This document shows positions 1-8,448 of a stretch of 10,197 nucleotides of DNA, piece after piece. Position 1 is the first letter of the stretch. Each line of letters begins with the position of its first letter. The notes under the pieces are model-generated. The model did not search any database. It saw only the letters and a program-made list of their open reading frames with translations, and was not told the DNA's origin. This stretch comes from DAOTTW01 sp034437615. GTDB taxonomy: Bacteria; Chloroflexota; Anaerolineae; Aggregatilineales; Phototrophicaceae. The translations under genes and the position numbers were made by a program. The stretch spans positions 1 to 10,197 of the forward strand of contig DAOTTW010000315.1 in the NCBI GenBank assembly GCA_034437615.1, read 5' to 3'.

Positions 1-1498
1 TGCCAGCGTCGAGGACCGCCCCTCTGTTGTGCCCTCGCTGATTTACGTCAACGATGCCAGGAACCAACAATTCACCGTCGGGCAAGCCGTGCGCAATGCA
101 CGCCTGGATGCACAGCGCGACAACCGCCTCTTTCGCAATTTTAAGCGCGGCATCGTCTCGTCACCCGCGCCAGAGCCACGCACGATTGACGGCCTCGAAT
201 TCGCAGACCGCGACGCGGGCACACAATTCGTCAAGCAGGTGCTCGAAGCCATCCCCTTCGCCAACGAAAACATCGACCAGCTTGTGCTAACCGCACCTGT
301 AGCGGCCTTCGAGGGTTATCTTGCATGGCTGAATGACGTGATTGACGAGATCGACACCAAGAAAATCCGCGTGGTGGACGAATCGACGGCGGCGGCGTTG
401 GGCTACGCCGTGACGGAACCGGGCGCGGTGGTGCTGGTGTTTGATTTTGGCGGCGGCACGCTGGATTTGTCGCTTGTGCAGTTACCAGAGCATCAGAAGC
501 AAACAGGCGGCTTTCTGCGGCGGCTCGTCTCGAATGAGGCCAACGCCAGCAAGCACGCAGCCCGCGTCATCGCAAAGGCAGGGCGCGTCATCGGCGGTAG
601 CGACATCGACCAATGGCTCGTGACCAACATCCTGCAACGCACCAACCTCACACCAGAGCAACTCGGCAAGGGCTACACGCCACTGGTCACTGAATGCGAA
701 AAGGCCAAGATTGCGCTCTCCACAGACGACAGCAGCGAGATCAGCTTTCACGTGGGCGACAAGCAGCATACAATCACCATCACCCGTGACGAACTGGAAG
801 CACTACTGCGCGAAAACGGCTTCTATGATGCGCTGCGCCGTGTGGTGGATAAGGTCATGCATGTGGCGCGTCAGCGTGGTATCTTCAAAGAGGATATTCA
901 TTATGTGCTGATGGTCGGCGGCACCTCGCTGATGCCATCCGTACAGCACACGCTTGGCGAATACTTTACCGATATGGCTGTGCGTGCCGATAAGCCCTTT
1001 ACAGCAGTCGCAGAGGGCGCACTACAATTAGCGGCGGGCTACGGGCTGGAAGATTACCTCGTGCATAGCTATGGCTTGCGGCATCTGACGCCCGACGGCG
1101 CACACGAATGGGATGAAATTATCGCGATGGGCAGCGGCTACCCCATCAAACAGCCCGTTGAAGTGCTGCTTGGCGCAGCGCATGACCAACAGCGAGAGAT
1201 CGAATTCGTCATCGGTGAGATTGACACCGAAGCCGTATCAATGGTCGAACTTAAATATGAGGACGGGCAAGCCGTTTTCGTAGCGGATGCCGCCTCCAGC
1301 GAACAACAGATCGTGCCGCTGAACGAGGCCGACGCGCTGAAGATGCTGGCCAAGCTGGACCCGCCCGGCACACCCGGCCAGGACCGCCTGCGCGTGATGT
1401 TCACGGTGGATGACCGCCGCCGCTTGCGCATGACCGTCTACGATTTGCTTGCGAAAAAGCTGCTGCTTGACGATGTCGCGCTCGTCACCTTGCAATAA
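1..1498 (+). CDS. Hsp70-family actin-like ATPase (5' end outside the window)
   Basis: This is a chaperone-type ATPase related to DnaK, expected in the cytoplasm. The reading frame is open from base 2, and the residues before the GTG at 29 (ASVEDRPSVV) match the PSVV segment that follows the first phosphate loop in Hsp70s. The gene therefore starts upstream, and that GTG is internal. Visible Hsp70 landmarks are VVDESTAAALGYA (about 373-411, connect-1), the phosphate-2 loop FDFGGGTLDLS (about 440-472), GRVIGGSDID (about 580-609) and the adenosine motif VGGTSLMPS (about 914-940). After the ATPase domain only about 150 residues remain, with no recognisable DnaK-like substrate-binding sandwich or helical lid, so this is a non-canonical Hsp70 and not DnaK itself. 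The HEAT-repeat gene follows after 40 bp. The client and the nucleotide-exchange partner are unknown. Confidence 0.9.
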   Translation, partial: ASVEDRPSVVPSLIYVNDARNQQFTVGQAVRNARLDAQRDNRLFRNFKRGIVSSPAPEPRTIDGLEFADRDAGTQFVKQVLEAIPFANENIDQLVLTAPVAAFEGYLAWLNDVIDEIDTKKIRVVDESTAAALGYAVTEPGAVVLVFDFGGGTLDLSLVQLPEHQKQTGGFLRRLVSNEANASKHAARVIAKAGRVIGGSDIDQWLVTNILQRTNLTPEQLGKGYTPLVTECEKAKIALSTDDSSEISFHVGDKQHTITITRDELEALLRENGFYDALRRVVDKVMHVARQRGIFKEDIHYVLMVGGTSLMPSVQHTLGEYFTDMAVRADKPFTAVAEGALQLAAGYGLEDYLVHSYGLRHLTPDGAHEWDEIIAMGSGYPIKQPVEVLLGAAHDQQREIEFVIGEIDTEAVSMVELKYEDGQAVFVADAASSEQQIVPLNEADALKMLAKLDPPGTPGQDRLRVMFTVDDRRRLRMTVYDLLAKKLLLDDVALVTLQ

Positions 1499-1523
1499 AT
1501 CCAGCAACCACACAACCGACTCC

Positions 1524-1529
1524 AGGGAG
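1524..1529 (+). promoter_or_regulatory. Ribosome binding site of the HEAT-repeat gene
   Basis: AGGGAG lies 9 nt before the ATG at 1539. It decides the start. The same frame is open upstream to an ATG at 1449 inside the Hsp70 gene, but that stretch is low-quality sequence in the wrong frame of Hsp70 and has no comparable site. Confidence 0.7.
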
Positions 1530-1538
1530 CTAGAAGCT

Positions 1539-2738
1539 ATGCCAGATGAAGCAGGACAAACCAAGATCACAGGCCGCGAACCACGCCTACAGGTCGTAAG
1601 CGAAGAAAGCGGTAAACGGCGCTTGTCGTTGCGCCGCCTGGGGACAATGCTGAATGCGTTGTCGCCGGATAAAGTCTCGCTGGATGCCATTGCAGAGATG
1701 ATTAAAAGCGACGATACCCTCGTGCGTTACAACGCCGCTAAATTACTGGGCAAGCGCGCTGACCGCAGCGCCCGCACGGTGGTCGAAGATGCGCTGAAAA
1801 ACGGCCAACCCCGCACACGCGCCAGCGTTGCACGGCACCTATACGGCTTTTCGTGGTACACAGCCAAGCCACTGCTCGAAGTGGCCTTCAAGGATAGCGA
1901 CCCGCGTGTGCGTGAATCGGCTGTATATTCGCTGTGCGTGCAGCGCGACGGTGATGCCTACGATATGCTGCTGGAAAAACTCGACGGTGAAGACGATCTC
2001 GTGCTGGAAGCGGCAGCAGTTGGCCTCCGTGAAGCGCAAGAGCCGCAAATCGTGGACGTGATGAAAAAGGTGATGCACGCCGTAGACCCCGATGTGCGCG
2101 TTAAGGGCTTGGAGGCGCTCGGCATGTCCGGCCTGAAGCAAGCCATGCTCACCGTGCGCGAAGCCATGTTCGACCCCGAACCTCACGTCAAGTATGCTGC
2201 CACACTCAGCCTACTGGAATTAGCGGGTGAGGGCTGGCTGCAAGAATTGGCGGGTGTCATCGGGCGCACCAGCGGCGAAACGCTCGAACAGGTGCTACTC
2301 GGCTTCTTCCATGCCACGAATTACCTGAAGATTGACGTGGCACGCTCAGAATCCGCTGATCTGATGCTCGATGCGCTGGAAAACGCCCTCTATGATGAGC
2401 ATGTCGGCGTGCGCAAAGCCGCTATCTGGCCGCTGGCATGGCTACGGCATGAGCGCTCACCGAAAATCCTGCTGCGCACCTATCGCATCGAGATGGACCC
2501 CGACGTGAAGGCGCATATCGTGCGCGTTGCTGCGGGTTTGATGTCCGAGGCCAGCGAGGAAATCCTGCAAGATGCGCTGCAACAAAGCGATGAGACCGTG
2601 CGCGACCAGGCTGAACGCATTATGCGCGAACGCAAAGCAGCAGGCTTTGTGCTCAAATACGAGGACGGTGCCTATGAAGGGCTGGCGATGGACCGTTCGT
2701 TGCTAGCAGGCCGCTATAACACAAAGGGCAAATCTTAA
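1539..2738 (+). CDS. HEAT-repeat protein
   Basis: The predicted product has 399 residues. It is almost entirely helical repeats of about 30 residues, recognisable as HEAT or PBS-lyase-type units by the recurring pattern of D-P-x-V-R followed by A-x-x-x-L. Clear units begin near residues 60 (LVRYNAAKLLG), 121 (DPRVRESAVYSL), 153 (DLVLEAAAVGL), 183 (DPDVRVKGLEALG), 215 (PHVKYAATLSLLEL), 289 (VGVRKAAIWPLAWL), 321 (PDVKAHIVRVAAGL) and 352 (ETVRDQAERIM). It has no signal peptide or membrane segment, so it is probably a cytoplasmic protein-binding scaffold. The gene sits 40 bp after the Hsp70-family gene on the same strand, which suggests co-transcription and a shared function. A substrate-adaptor or regulator role is inference only. 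Residues 1-55 are charged and not obviously repetitive. The C-terminal tail from residue 367 carries LKYEDG, a hexapeptide also present in the neighbouring Hsp70. Confidence 0.85.
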   Translation: MPDEAGQTKITGREPRLQVVSEESGKRRLSLRRLGTMLNALSPDKVSLDAIAEMIKSDDTLVRYNAAKLLGKRADRSARTVVEDALKNGQPRTRASVARHLYGFSWYTAKPLLEVAFKDSDPRVRESAVYSLCVQRDGDAYDMLLEKLDGEDDLVLEAAAVGLREAQEPQIVDVMKKVMHAVDPDVRVKGLEALGMSGLKQAMLTVREAMFDPEPHVKYAATLSLLELAGEGWLQELAGVIGRTSGETLEQVLLGFFHATNYLKIDVARSESADLMLDALENALYDEHVGVRKAAIWPLAWLRHERSPKILLRTYRIEMDPDVKAHIVRVAAGLMSEASEEILQDALQQSDETVRDQAERIMRERKAAGFVLKYEDGAYEGLAMDRSLLAGRYNTKGKS

Positions 2739-2747
2739 ACGCAAAAC

Positions 2748-2772
2748 GGGCGGACCGTGACCCGATCCGCCC
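2748..2772 (-). terminator. Intergenic hairpin, probable carB terminator
   Basis: A perfect 7-bp stem GGGCGGA/TCCGCCC (2748-2754 and 2766-2772) sits in the 50-bp gap between the convergent HEAT-repeat and carB genes. Two further pairs are possible inside after a mismatch. On the minus strand the stem is followed after one base by TTTT (2746-2743), so it fits a weak intrinsic terminator for carB. On the plus strand no T-run follows, so termination of the HEAT-repeat operon there is less certain. Confidence 0.6.
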
Positions 2773-2788
2773 CTGTAATCCGTTCTGC

Positions 2789-5700
2789 CTATGCCGGGCC
2801 GCCGTGATGCGCCTGCAAACTGCGCACGCTCAACGGCCTCTCGCGTAGCGACGCCATCCCTTCGACAACGGCAATGGCAGCGCTCAGCGTCGTAATCAAC
2901 GGCACGCCAATCTGATAAGCAGCACTACGGATCGCGCCACCTTCGTCATGCGCCTGACCGCCCAACGGTGTATTGATGACCAGATGAATATCACCCGCAC
3001 GGATGGCATCCACGATATGCGGCGACCCCTGCCGCACCTTGTTGATCTGCTGCACGCCGATACCCTGTTCGCTCAGATAGTGCGCTGTGCCCGCTGTCGC
3101 AACCAACTCAAAGCCCATCGCAACCAATTCACGCGCAATGCGTGCCGCTTCGGGCTTATCGGCGTCCGTTACGCTGATGCAGACAACGCCCGAATCCGGG
3201 ATTTGCATATTAGCGGCCATTTGCGCTTTGATGAAGGCATGGCCGAACGAATCCGCGTGGCCCATCACCTCACCCGTAGAGCGCATTTCCGGCCCCAAGC
3301 GTGCATCCACGCCGGGGAATTTCTGGAAGGGCAGCACAGCCTCCTTGACGAAAAAGCCACTCACGCTCGGTTCTGCGGTGAAGTTGAGATCAGCCAGCGT
3401 TCTACCTGCTGCGATTTGTGCGGCGTAGCGTGCAAGCGGATGCCCGGTAGCTTTGCTGACGAAGGGCACAGTGCGGCTGGCGCGGGGGTTGACTTCCAGC
3501 ACATAAACCACGCCGTCTTTAATCGCAAACTGAATGTTAAACAGCCCCTTGACCTGCATGGCCTTGCCGATGCGCTGCGTATAATCGCGAATCACATCTA
3601 AATATTCTGCGGTGATCTTATACGGCGGCAGCACACAGGCCGAGTCGCCGCTATGTACACCCGCCTCTTCGATGTGCTGCATAATGCCGCCAACCGTGAC
3701 GTTTTCGCCATCACACAGCGCATCAACGTCTACTTCGTAGGCGTTATCCAGAAATTTGTCGATCAACACCGGGTGCCCGGTCCACTCGACGTGCTCATCC
3801 AGCCAATGCACCAAATTAGCGCGGTCCCACACAATCGCCATGCCTCTGCCGCCCAGCACATAGCTAGGCCGCACCAGCACCGGGTAACCGATGGCCTCGG
3901 CGCGTTCAATGGCTTCTTCGCGTGTCATCACGGTTGCGCCAAGTGGCTGCGGGATGTCCAGGTGCGTCATAAGCGCGTTGAAGCGCTTGCGGTCCTCTGC
4001 CAGATCAATCATTTCAACCGATGTGCCCCAGATGGGCGCACCTGCTGCCGCCAACGCATCGGCAATATTGAGCGGCGTCTGCCCACCGAATTGCACCAGC
4101 ACACCGTCGGGTTTTTCCACGTCAATGATATTCAGTACATCCTCGGCTGTGACCGGCTCAAAATACAGGCGGTCGGCGGTGTCGTAATCCGTGCTGACTG
4201 TCTCCGGGTTGCAATTCACCATGATCGTCTCGTAACCCAGGTCTTTCAGCGCGAAGCAGGCATGAACGCAGCAATAATCGAACTCGATACCCTGCCCGAT
4301 GCGGTTCGGGCCACCGCCGAGCACCATCACCTTCTGCGTCTGCGTCGGGAAAGCCTCGTTGTCTTCTTCGTAGGTCGAATAGAGGTAAGGCGTCTGTGCT
4401 TCAAATTCGGCGGCGCAGGTATCCACGCGGTAAAAATTGGCCTGCACGCCGAGCGTCCGGCGTTGTTGGCGCACGGCCATTTCCGGCTCTCCGGTCAACT
4501 GCGCAACATAGGCATCGCTATAGCCATAGCGCTTCAGCTTCATGAAGTCGTCGCGGTTGAAATCCGCCAACGTCAGATCGCGCGAAAGAATGGCTTTGTG
4601 GATGTGCATGGTGTCGGCCAATTGCTGCACGTACCAGGGATCATAGCGCGTGTTCTTGATGATAGCGTCTGGCTCTGCGCCTTGATGTAGCGCTGTAGCC
4701 ACCTGAAACAAGCGCTCCGATGTGGCGACCTGTAGTGCTTCGGGATTGTTGACGCTGATTTCCTTGCTGCCCAGGCCACTCATGCCGATGTCCAGCGAGC
4801 GCACGGCTTTCTGTAGCGCTTCCGGGAAGGTGCGGCCAATCGCCATCACCTCACCCACTGCTTTCATCTGTGGGCCGAGCACCGCATCCACGCCCACGAA
4901 CTTCTTGAAATCCCAGCGCGGAATCTTCACGACAACGTAATCCAGCGACGGTTCAAAGCTAGCTGGCGTCTCTTGCGTGATGTCGTTGGGGATTTCATCC
5001 AGCGTGTAGCCCACCGCCACCAGCGCGGCAATCTTTGCAATCGGAAAGCCTGTTGCTTTGCTGGCCAGCGCTGACGAGCGCGACACACGCGGGTTCATCT
5101 CGATCACAAACACGTCACCATCGTCGGGATTAATTGCAAATTGTACATTCGCGCCGCCTGTCGTAATGCCGATACGGTCAAAAATCGCACGCGACATATT
5201 GCGTAGGCGCTGTAACTCCTTATCCGTCAGGGTTTGCACCGGAGCCACCGTAATGCTGTCGCCGGTATGCACGCCCATCGGATCAAGGTTTTCAATCGAG
5301 CAGACGACGACGAAATTACCCGCGCCATCGCGCATCAGTTCAAGCTCATACTCTTTCCATCCGAGCAGGCTCTTATCGAGCAACACCTGCCCCACCGGGC
5401 TGAGCCGGATGCCGTGCGCCACTTTTTCGCGCAGATCATCCTCATCATAGGCCACACCCCCACCGGAACCGCCCAGCGTATACGATGGCCGAATCAGCGC
5501 CGGGTAGCCGATATGCCCCACAAAGGCTAGCGCTTCATCGACGCTGCCCACGAGCTTGCTTTCCGGCGATTTCAGGCCAATTTCGTCCATCGTTTGCTTG
5601 AACAGTTGCCGATCTTCAGCGACCTGAATGCTTTCAATACGCGCACCGATCAACTCAACATCGTACTTATCCAGCGTGCCCCGGTCGCGCAACTTAACCG

Positions 5701-5995
5701 CCAGATTCAGCCCTGTCTGTCCGCCAACCGTCGGCAGCAAGGCATCCGGGCGTTCTTTTTCGATGATGAGTTCGCAGATTTCCGGCGTCAGCGGCTCAAC
5801 ATAGGTCGCGTCCGCAAATTCAGGGTCGGTCATGATCGTGGCCGGGTTGCTATTGACCAGAATCACGCGGTAGCCTTCAGCACGCAACGCCTTGCACGCC
5901 TGCACCCCACTGTAATCAAATTCGCTGGCCTGCCCGATAATGATGGGGCCAGAGCCGATAATCATAATGCTGTGGATGTCTGTACGTTTTGGCAT
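2789..5995 (-). CDS. carB: Carbamoyl-phosphate synthase large subunit
   Basis: CarB makes carbamoyl phosphate from bicarbonate, ATP and ammonia delivered by the glutaminase subunit CarA, feeding pyrimidine and arginine synthesis in the cytoplasm. The 1068-residue length is normal for the family. The two homologous halves are complete. The first has GSGPIIIGQASEFDYSG (14-30), ATP-grasp loop LGGSGGG (174-180), IENLDPMGVHTGDS (234-247) and the metal-binding EMNPRVSRSS (299-308). The second has LGGGPNRIGQGIEFDY (559-574), LGGRGMA (714-720), GVHSGDS (779-785) and EVNPRASRT (834-842). Residues 940-1068 form the MGS-like allosteric domain. It keeps TAGT (967-970), NKV (985-987) and INT (1007-1009), positions that bind UMP in the E. 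coli enzyme, so pyrimidine feedback is plausible. The start has GGAG 5 nt upstream. carA is not adjacent in the window: the upstream neighbour is the Uma2 gene, and the downstream gene is convergent. Confidence 0.98.
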   Translation of the reverse strand: MPKRTDIHSIMIIGSGPIIIGQASEFDYSGVQACKALRAEGYRVILVNSNPATIMTDPEFADATYVEPLTPEICELIIEKERPDALLPTVGGQTGLNLAVKLRDRGTLDKYDVELIGARIESIQVAEDRQLFKQTMDEIGLKSPESKLVGSVDEALAFVGHIGYPALIRPSYTLGGSGGGVAYDEDDLREKVAHGIRLSPVGQVLLDKSLLGWKEYELELMRDGAGNFVVVCSIENLDPMGVHTGDSITVAPVQTLTDKELQRLRNMSRAIFDRIGITTGGANVQFAINPDDGDVFVIEMNPRVSRSSALASKATGFPIAKIAALVAVGYTLDEIPNDITQETPASFEPSLDYVVVKIPRWDFKKFVGVDAVLGPQMKAVGEVMAIGRTFPEALQKAVRSLDIGMSGLGSKEISVNNPEALQVATSERLFQVATALHQGAEPDAIIKNTRYDPWYVQQLADTMHIHKAILSRDLTLADFNRDDFMKLKRYGYSDAYVAQLTGEPEMAVRQQRRTLGVQANFYRVDTCAAEFEAQTPYLYSTYEEDNEAFPTQTQKVMVLGGGPNRIGQGIEFDYCCVHACFALKDLGYETIMVNCNPETVSTDYDTADRLYFEPVTAEDVLNIIDVEKPDGVLVQFGGQTPLNIADALAAAGAPIWGTSVEMIDLAEDRKRFNALMTHLDIPQPLGATVMTREEAIERAEAIGYPVLVRPSYVLGGRGMAIVWDRANLVHWLDEHVEWTGHPVLIDKFLDNAYEVDVDALCDGENVTVGGIMQHIEEAGVHSGDSACVLPPYKITAEYLDVIRDYTQRIGKAMQVKGLFNIQFAIKDGVVYVLEVNPRASRTVPFVSKATGHPLARYAAQIAAGRTLADLNFTAEPSVSGFFVKEAVLPFQKFPGVDARLGPEMRSTGEVMGHADSFGHAFIKAQMAANMQIPDSGVVCISVTDADKPEAARIARELVAMGFELVATAGTAHYLSEQGIGVQQINKVRQGSPHIVDAIRAGDIHLVINTPLGGQAHDEGGAIRSAAYQIGVPLITTLSAAIAVVEGMASLRERPLSVRSLQAHHGGPA

Positions 5996-6000
5996 GGTTA

Positions 6001-6004
6001 CTCC
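6001..6004 (-). promoter_or_regulatory. carB ribosome binding site
   Basis: On the minus strand GGAG is followed by 5 nt (TAACC) and then the ATG at 5995. A second GGAGG occurs a little further upstream (6012-6016) but is too far to serve this start. Confidence 0.6.
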
Positions 6005-6058
6005 GTGAATACCTCCGTCAGCGCCAGTTTAAAATTCGGTAAAAGGTCACCGCCGGGG

Positions 6059-6086
6059 AGTATATCGTTTATGCCATAAATGTGAA
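6059..6086 (-). promoter_or_regulatory. Putative sigma70-type promoter of carB
   Basis: On the minus strand TTCACA (6086-6081) and TATACT (6064-6059) each match the consensus at 5 of 6 positions and are separated by 16 bp. Transcription would begin near 6052, giving a leader of about 57 nt before the carB start. I see no attenuator-like hairpin or obvious PyrR-type structure in that leader. It lies within the 116-bp gap between the Uma2 gene and carB. Confidence 0.5.
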
Positions 6087-6111
6087 TGTCCATCGCGCTG
6101 TGCAAAATAGC

Positions 6112-6720
6112 TCAAACCTCAAAAATTTCACTTAAAGACAAGGAAAATCCTGGCAGCAATGCTTCGTCGGTGATCGTATCGTCAATCCGGTAGATGCGGG
6201 TCGTGTCGTTCGGGTAGAAAACCTCGATTTGCTTGAGCCTCGGTAAGACCAGCCACACTTGCTGTGTGCCATGTGTCAGGTATTCATCTATCTTGATGCG
6301 CAATTCAGAATAATCTTGTGACGGCGAAATAATCTCGACGGCTAGATCAGGCGCAAGGTAGATAAAACCCTCTGTAGGCTTTACATTTTCGCTGGCGACG
6401 AATGCCACATCAGGCTCACGCATTTTACGCACCTGGCCCGATGTGCTATCAAGCACAAAAGTAGCATCGCCAGGGTAGACACGACCTGCTGTGTTCTTTC
6501 TGGCCCAATTCGCTAATGCTATCAAAAGAAGCGTTTCAATCCAGGCATGTTGTTCGCCAGTCCCCACGTCTTCTCTGTCCTTTTCCAGGCCGATCCACTC
6601 GCCATCCGTCACCAGCAAATGCTCGTAACCGGGTGTCGCTTTCACCCGCAGCGCAATTTCCTCGGTGATTGGGCGCATCTTGAGTAATTCCTGTATATCT
6701 GGTCGCACGTTCTCAACCAT
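6112..6720 (-). CDS. Uma2-family (DUF820) PD-(D/E)XK nuclease-fold protein
   Basis: The predicted 202-residue protein matches the Uma2/DUF820 family, a restriction-endonuclease fold found in many copies in Cyanobacteria and Chloroflexota. Its cellular role is not established. Visible family features are REPDVAFV (101-108, acidic D104), PDLAVEIISPSQ (124-135, E129 in the core), K143 in the helix KIDEYLTHG, and the following QQVWLVLP strand. These form the expected D...E...K arrangement of PD-(D/E)XK enzymes, so catalytic capacity looks intact. The start at 6720 is chosen because GAGGTG lies 5 nt upstream. An ATG 14 codons earlier (6762) has no binding site and lies upstream of the putative transcription start. 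The gene lies 60 bp after the L,D-transpeptidase on the same strand. No terminator is visible between it and carB, so some read-through into carB is possible. Confidence 0.85.
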   Translation of the reverse strand: MVENVRPDIQELLKMRPITEEIALRVKATPGYEHLLVTDGEWIGLEKDREDVGTGEQHAWIETLLLIALANWARKNTAGRVYPGDATFVLDSTSGQVRKMREPDVAFVASENVKPTEGFIYLAPDLAVEIISPSQDYSELRIKIDEYLTHGTQQVWLVLPRLKQIEVFYPNDTTRIYRIDDTITDEALLPGFSLSLSEIFEV

Positions 6721-6752
6721 GATGACACCTCGCCTGATCGTTCTCTCTCTTG

Positions 6753-6761
6753 ATTGTATCA
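6753..6761 (-). promoter_or_regulatory. Extended -10 promoter candidate for the Uma2 gene
   Basis: The minus strand reads TGATACAAT, an extended -10 (TG, one base, TACAAT, 5 of 6 matches to TATAAT). There is no convincing -35 at 16-18 bp. Transcription from here would start near 6746, downstream of the ATG at 6762, which supports the start at 6720. It overlaps a tandem 7-bp repeat ATGTGGG x2 at 6761-6774. Confidence 0.4.
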
Positions 6762-6780
6762 TGTGGGATGTGGGATATAG

Positions 6781-8415
6781 CTATGGTCTGATCTCCACCA
6801 CGACGCCCTGCTCAACCCAGTCATACAGCAGGCGCACATTCGCATCATCCAGCAGAATGCAGCCATACGTCACGCGCCGACCCAATGCATTACGCCACAA
6901 CAATTGGCCGCCGCCGCGTGTGGGATAGCCATGAAAACCGTTGGTGAAATCCGCATTCGGCACAGGCTGATACACACCGATGAAATTGGGCATATACAGG
7001 TTCCAGTTGGCCGCGTATGCATTCGGCACCTGTGAAATCACCTGATAGACACCAGGCCATGTGGGGCTATCGCTAATGCCCGTGCTGCTGAGCCAATCCC
7101 ATTTGAGTTGGCCATTTTCATAGACGCGGGTGCGCTGTTCGCTGATGTCCACCACAATGCGCTTATCCGGCAGCGCGGGGTACAGCAAAAATGTATCGGC
7201 TGGGGGTATCGTGATGCTCTGGCCAGCGTTAATGAATTCTAAGCCGTTGTTGGCTTGCTGAATATAGGGATAGGGGATGCCATAATCCCACGCGATGCTT
7301 GTAATCGTCTCGCCGGGTTGCACGACGTGCGTGCGCGGCAAGTGCTGCACCTGAAATGTGGCTGTGTCGGTGCGGTTATTCGCAATCGCCTGCTGTACAT
7401 CAGCGGCAGCCGCATCAATATCAATACTGCGCCCATCCCCCAATGATGCCGCCTGCTGCCTCAAATAATCCCGCAGTGGCTCAGCGCGCATGGTGATAGC
7501 CAGGCCGATGTCGCTGCTGGGATCCGGTTGAGCTTCCAGCCATGCGCCCCACTGCTGCGGCATCGCCAACCAGTCAATTGAATCACCTGTAACCGCATCA
7601 TACAGGCGCATCTCCAGTGGATTATTCAGCAATGCCTGCGCACGCGATACCAGCGCGCTCACATTACGGATTTCAGGCTGCACGGGCTGCATCACCAGCG
7701 ACAATTCGCCACCCAGCAGGGCGCTTAACGGGTCTTGCAGCAGGGCTAAAGCAGTCCCATTCGCATCCACGCGCTGACCAGCCTGCGCCGGGGTCGGCTC
7801 CACGCGCCCATTCGCAAACGACACACCCGCATTCACCGCCGGAATCGCGAAGGTGTCTGCCATGCGATCCAATTCATCACGCAGCGTATCCGGCTCAAAA
7901 TTCACGACCGGGGCCACGCCCACATCCTGAAAAAGCGCGGTGAGGCCACTACCACCGCCGCGACCAACCCGAAATGCTTGCCGTGCGGTGGCTGCTGCAT
8001 CCAAGCTCAGGCCAAGCGCCGCCGCTTCGACCTCCCATGTACGCTGGCCATCGCGCAAAATCAGCGTGCGCCACTGATCCCGCAGCACATTGGCCGCCTC
8101 AGCCTGTGATAAATTGCCAACAGACACGCCACCTACACTGACATTCGGCAAGATGCCGCCACCATAAACCACCAGCAGAAATAGCATCAGCGCCAGCACC
8201 GTCGAAATGCTGAAAATCAGCGCCGCCGCAAGACCTATCAGCAGCCACGAACGCTTGTTATTCGCTTGCGTGCGGCGCGGACCGCGTAATAGCGTCGGGT
8301 CCGGTGGATTGACGTGGGGTTGCCGCCCTGCACGCGGCGCAGGCGCAGGACTCGGCATGGTTTGTGCTGCTTTAGCAGAGCGAGATGGCAGCGTATATTG
8401 ATCGTCGTAGCGCAT
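6781..8415 (-). CDS. Membrane-anchored L,D-transpeptidase with LysM domain
   Basis: This is a cell-wall enzyme of the YkuD class, expected to act on peptidoglycan outside the membrane. The 544 residues run in order as follows: a proline- and arginine-rich cytoplasmic tail (1-55); one membrane segment (about 57-84); a region from about 88 beginning VGGVSVGNLSQAEA that resembles the PG_binding_4 domains paired with YkuD enzymes; a LysM repeat (about 362-405, starting THVVQPGETITSIA); and the YkuD catalytic domain (about 418-543). The catalytic core has His495 in FHGYP and Cys519 in RRVTYGCILL. The usual (S/T)HGC is TYGC here, and the spacing from the first His is longer than the family norm. 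The start at 8415 is inferred. The frame stays open to 8586, but that extension runs through a REP-like palindrome and into a MITE, so it is unlikely to be coding. No strong ribosome site precedes 8415. Confidence 0.85.
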   Translation of the reverse strand: MRYDDQYTLPSRSAKAAQTMPSPAPAPRAGRQPHVNPPDPTLLRGPRRTQANNKRSWLLIGLAAALIFSISTVLALMLFLLVVYGGGILPNVSVGGVSVGNLSQAEAANVLRDQWRTLILRDGQRTWEVEAAALGLSLDAAATARQAFRVGRGGGSGLTALFQDVGVAPVVNFEPDTLRDELDRMADTFAIPAVNAGVSFANGRVEPTPAQAGQRVDANGTALALLQDPLSALLGGELSLVMQPVQPEIRNVSALVSRAQALLNNPLEMRLYDAVTGDSIDWLAMPQQWGAWLEAQPDPSSDIGLAITMRAEPLRDYLRQQAASLGDGRSIDIDAAAADVQQAIANNRTDTATFQVQHLPRTHVVQPGETITSIAWDYGIPYPYIQQANNGLEFINAGQSITIPPADTFLLYPALPDKRIVVDISEQRTRVYENGQLKWDWLSSTGISDSPTWPGVYQVISQVPNAYAANWNLYMPNFIGVYQPVPNADFTNGFHGYPTRGGGQLLWRNALGRRVTYGCILLDDANVRLLYDWVEQGVVVEIRP

Positions 8416-8448
8416 GATGCTTGGCTTTCTTAGCTTGCGATGATTGTC

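Noticed and set aside
29..31. GTG as the start of the Hsp70 gene
   Set aside because: The frame is open and Hsp70-like upstream of it (RPSVV), and the first phosphate loop would be missing. The gene simply begins before the window.
3653..4690. Long open frame (345 codons) on the + strand opposite carB
   Set aside because: It lies wholly antisense to a complete, strongly conserved carB. Its product is rich in His, Arg and Gln with no recognisable domain, as expected of a shadow frame in GC-rich coding DNA. The same applies to 2948-3601 and 5594-6079.
6761..6776. Tandem ATGTGGG repeat upstream of the Uma2 gene
   Set aside because: There are only two 7-bp copies. It is too short to interpret and probably chance.
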